64,000 nt of DNA from contig NZ_CADFEJ010000001.1 in the NCBI RefSeq assembly GCF_902833055.1, forward strand, positions 558,001 through 622,000, read 5' to 3'. This DNA comes from Burkholderia territorii (GTDB taxonomy: Bacteria > Pseudomonadota > Gammaproteobacteria > Burkholderiales > Burkholderiaceae). Positions 62,498 through 64,000 of the stretch are shown here, in pieces (positions within the stretch are counted from its first letter, which is position 1; every line of letters starts with the position of its first letter). A program made the translations under genes and the position numbers. Below the pieces are notes generated by a model. The model had not been told where the DNA came from. It saw nothing but the letters and a program-made list of their open reading frames with translations, and ran no database searches.

Positions 62498-63433
62498 TCA
62501 CTCCGCGCCGCGCACGAGCAGCACCGGCACCTGCGCCAAATGCGCGACCCGGCGCGCGACGCTGCCGATCAGCCAGGCGGCGATGCCACGCCGGCCATGC
62601 GTGCCGACCACCAGCAACTCCGCGTGCCAGTGCACCGCGTCGCGCATCAACGCATGGGCGACGTCGTCGCTGGTCGGCCGCGTTTCGATGATGCCGCGCT
62701 TGGTCGGGTTTCCCGTCGCATGGAACAGCGGGCCGATCCGCGCCAGCGCATCCTCGCCTTCCGCGCGATACGCGTCCTCGAGCGCGCGCACCGGCACGAT
62801 ATCCGTCAGACGAACCGCGCGATCGACGACATACGCCGCGTAGAGCAGCGTCGTCGGCGCCGCGAAGCCGAGCCCGACGCGCACCGCATGCAGCGACGGC
62901 TCGCTGCCGTCCACGGCAAACATCAGGCGCTGCAGCGGCCCGTCCGACGGCCGCGCATAATCGGCGGGCACGATCAGCAGCGCACAGCGTGCGCGGGCGG
63001 CGAGCGTGTCGGACACCGCACCCTCGACGAGCCGCAGCAGTCCATGGTGCGGATTGGCGCCGACCACGAGCACGTCGGCGCGCGATGCCGACGTGTCGTT
63101 CGCGAGTGCATCGGCCACCGTGCCGCCGGTAACCGACGTATCGATGATCACCTGCTCGATCTCCGCGCCGCTGCCGGCGAACAGTGCCGCGATGCGCTCG
63201 AGCGTCGCCTGCGCTTCGCGAGTCATCTCGTCGCGCGCCGAGCTCAGCAGTGCATCGACGCGCGGAATGTCGGGCAGCACGAGGCGCGGATTGTCGATTG
63301 CGCAGACGATACGCACATGGATGCCGGGACGCAGCAGCATGCGCGTGTAGCGCGCGGCGGCCAGCGACTCCGGCGTCAGGTCGACGGCCAGCGAAATACG
63401 GGCAAGCGGCGGGATGGTCGGGCTGGATGGCAT
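62498..63433 (-). CDS. Tandem-domain universal stress protein (UspA family)
   Basis: 311 residues: two Usp domains. The second has a complete ATP-binding signature, VVGTHGRRGIAAWLIGSVAR. The first is less canonical (VVGANPHHGLLRLVEGAVSD). The start at 63433 follows AGGAG by about nine bases; a longer frame upstream lacks a site. Double Usp proteins are induced by hypoxia and stationary phase. An FNR-like box lies about 175 bp upstream (63608-63621), in line with oxygen control. It is probably monocistronic, ending before the hairpin pair. Confidence 0.92.
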   Translation of the reverse strand: MPSSPTIPPLARISLAVDLTPESLAAARYTRMLLRPGIHVRIVCAIDNPRLVLPDIPRVDALLSSARDEMTREAQATLERIAALFAGSGAEIEQVIIDTSVTGGTVADALANDTSASRADVLVVGANPHHGLLRLVEGAVSDTLAARARCALLIVPADYARPSDGPLQRLMFAVDGSEPSLHAVRVGLGFAAPTTLLYAAYVVDRAVRLTDIVPVRALEDAYRAEGEDALARIGPLFHATGNPTKRGIIETRPTSDDVAHALMRDAVHWHAELLVVGTHGRRGIAAWLIGSVARRVAHLAQVPVLLVRGAE

Positions 63434-63607
63434 GGCGAAGGTCTCCTGGCGGACGCGTCGTCGCGGACGACGACCGGAGCTTCGCGCGGACAGCGGCACG
63501 CGCCGGATGGAGGGCCGGCGCGGTCGCGGGGATCGGCGATCGGCGAACGGCCACGCGAAGCGCGGACAAGCGATTCAGACAGCATATGTCGCCCGCGCCG
63601 CACGTGC

Positions 63608-63621
63608 ATGATCGCGATCAA
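63608..63621. promoter_or_regulatory. FNR/ANR-type box inside a long palindrome
   Basis: ATGAT-CGCG-ATCAA, matching TTGAT-N4-ATCAA at 9 of 10 positions. It is embedded in a near-perfect 29-bp dyad, 63601-63629 (GTGCAT on one side, ATGCAC on the other). It sits in the 63434-63692 gap, where no gene is seen. Confidence 0.5.
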
Positions 63622-63692
63622 TGCACGTGCGGTTCGCAGCGCGCCGCGCGCACACGTGCGACGCGCGGCAGGCCGAGCGTCGCCCGGCTGGC

Positions 63693-64000
63693 TTACGACT
63701 TCGTCGATGCGGGCGCACCCGCGCGATTCGCATGGAACACCGCGTATGCGATACCGAGCAGCACGATCCACGCCGGGCCGATCACGAGCGCGACGCGCGT
63801 GTCCGGCGTGAACGCCATCAGCACGACGACCAGCGCGAGAAACCCGAGCGCGACGAAGGAGCCGAGCGGATAGAACGGCACGCGGATCGGCAGGCGCGCG
63901 ATCCTGTCGGCCGACAGCGTGCGGCGAAAGCGCATCTGCGCGATCAGGATCACGCACCACGTCCAGATCGCGCCGAACGTCGACACCGACGTCAGCCACG
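63693..64000 (-). CDS. Amino-acid permease (APC family), C-terminus only
   Basis: The last ~102 residues of a transporter whose 5' part lies beyond the window. FGAIWTWCVILIAQMRFRR, LPIRVPFYPLGSFVALGF and two further membrane spans match the C-terminal end of AnsP/GabP/ProY-like amino-acid permeases. The stop is at 63693-63695. The soluble tail is short (HANRAGAPASTKS). Substrate cannot be told from this part. Confidence 0.85.
   Translation of the reverse strand, partial: WLTSVSTFGAIWTWCVILIAQMRFRRTLSADRIARLPIRVPFYPLGSFVALGFLALVVVLMAFTPDTRVALVIGPAWIVLLGIAYAVFHANRAGAPASTKS

Overview
This is about 64 kb of GC-rich DNA that looks like a secondary replicon of Burkholderia sensu lato, most likely the B. 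cepacia complex. The basis is uniform GC-rich codon use, many Burkholderia-type small stress proteins, MHS/IclR/OYE/LuxR accessory genes, and an ISNCY-type insertion. The species call is inference. Both ends cut genes: a large LysM protein on the left and an amino-acid permease on the right.

Region 1 (2-3,762): the C-terminal 1,170 residues of a very large LysM protein of unknown function, followed by the orphan C-terminus of a formate/nitrite transporter.

Region 2 (3,795-22,733): a coherent photo-oxidative (blue-light / singlet-oxygen) response island. It holds a CPD photolyase (phrB), an iron-sulfur cryptochrome/photolyase, GTP cyclohydrolase I (folE, pterin supply), a LitR-like MerR regulator plus a decayed paralogue behind a near-copy of its promoter, and two ECF sigma factors, one with an RskA-like anti-sigma factor. 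It also holds two fatty-acid SAM-methyltransferases with an FAD oxidase, DUF1365 and DUF1295 partners, two lipocalins, a chalcone-isomerase-like protein, DUF2878 and an alpha/beta-hydrolase lipoprotein. Four promoters inside the island share TGCATCCG-N15-CGTAKAW-like elements at identical spacing, which ties the scattered operons into one ECF regulon.

Region 3 (22,869-24,753): a complete 1,635-bp ISNCY-type element with an exact 5-bp target duplication (ATCAA), landed against the terminus of an older element with similar end architecture. A short coding remnant lies on the other side.

Region 4 (24,898-41,274): catabolic and regulatory genes. These are a periplasmic molybdenum hydroxylase with triheme cytochrome c and aldehyde dehydrogenase; a TetR regulator with two matching operators controlling a CurA-like reductase and a small monooxygenase; a KfrA-like protein; a LuxR regulator; a lipase/RibB pair; a HipBA module with nested operator palindromes; and an OYE-family oxidoreductase.

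Region 5 (41,321-46,640): 4-hydroxyphenylpyruvate dioxygenase divergent from an MHS transporter, a second-type MurA, and an IclR regulator with PcaR/PobR-like operators at both the divergent promoter and its own.

Region 6 (46,678-50,669): an overlapping two-gene DNA-repair unit, FAN1-like VRR-NUC nuclease plus an XPD/DinG-type Fe-S helicase carrying an N-terminal PD-(D/E)XK motif.

Region 7 (50,769-64,000): an outer-membrane MipA protein, then a dense set of small stress-type genes (CBS, PRC-barrel, DUF4142, DUF3562, a tandem universal stress protein with an FNR-like box upstream, a 39-residue membrane peptide), a hybrid histidine kinase, a receiver-less sigma-54 activator and an amino-acid chemoreceptor with a sigma-28 promoter. 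The mix resembles low-oxygen/persistence loci known from B. cenocepacia, but that equivalence is inference.
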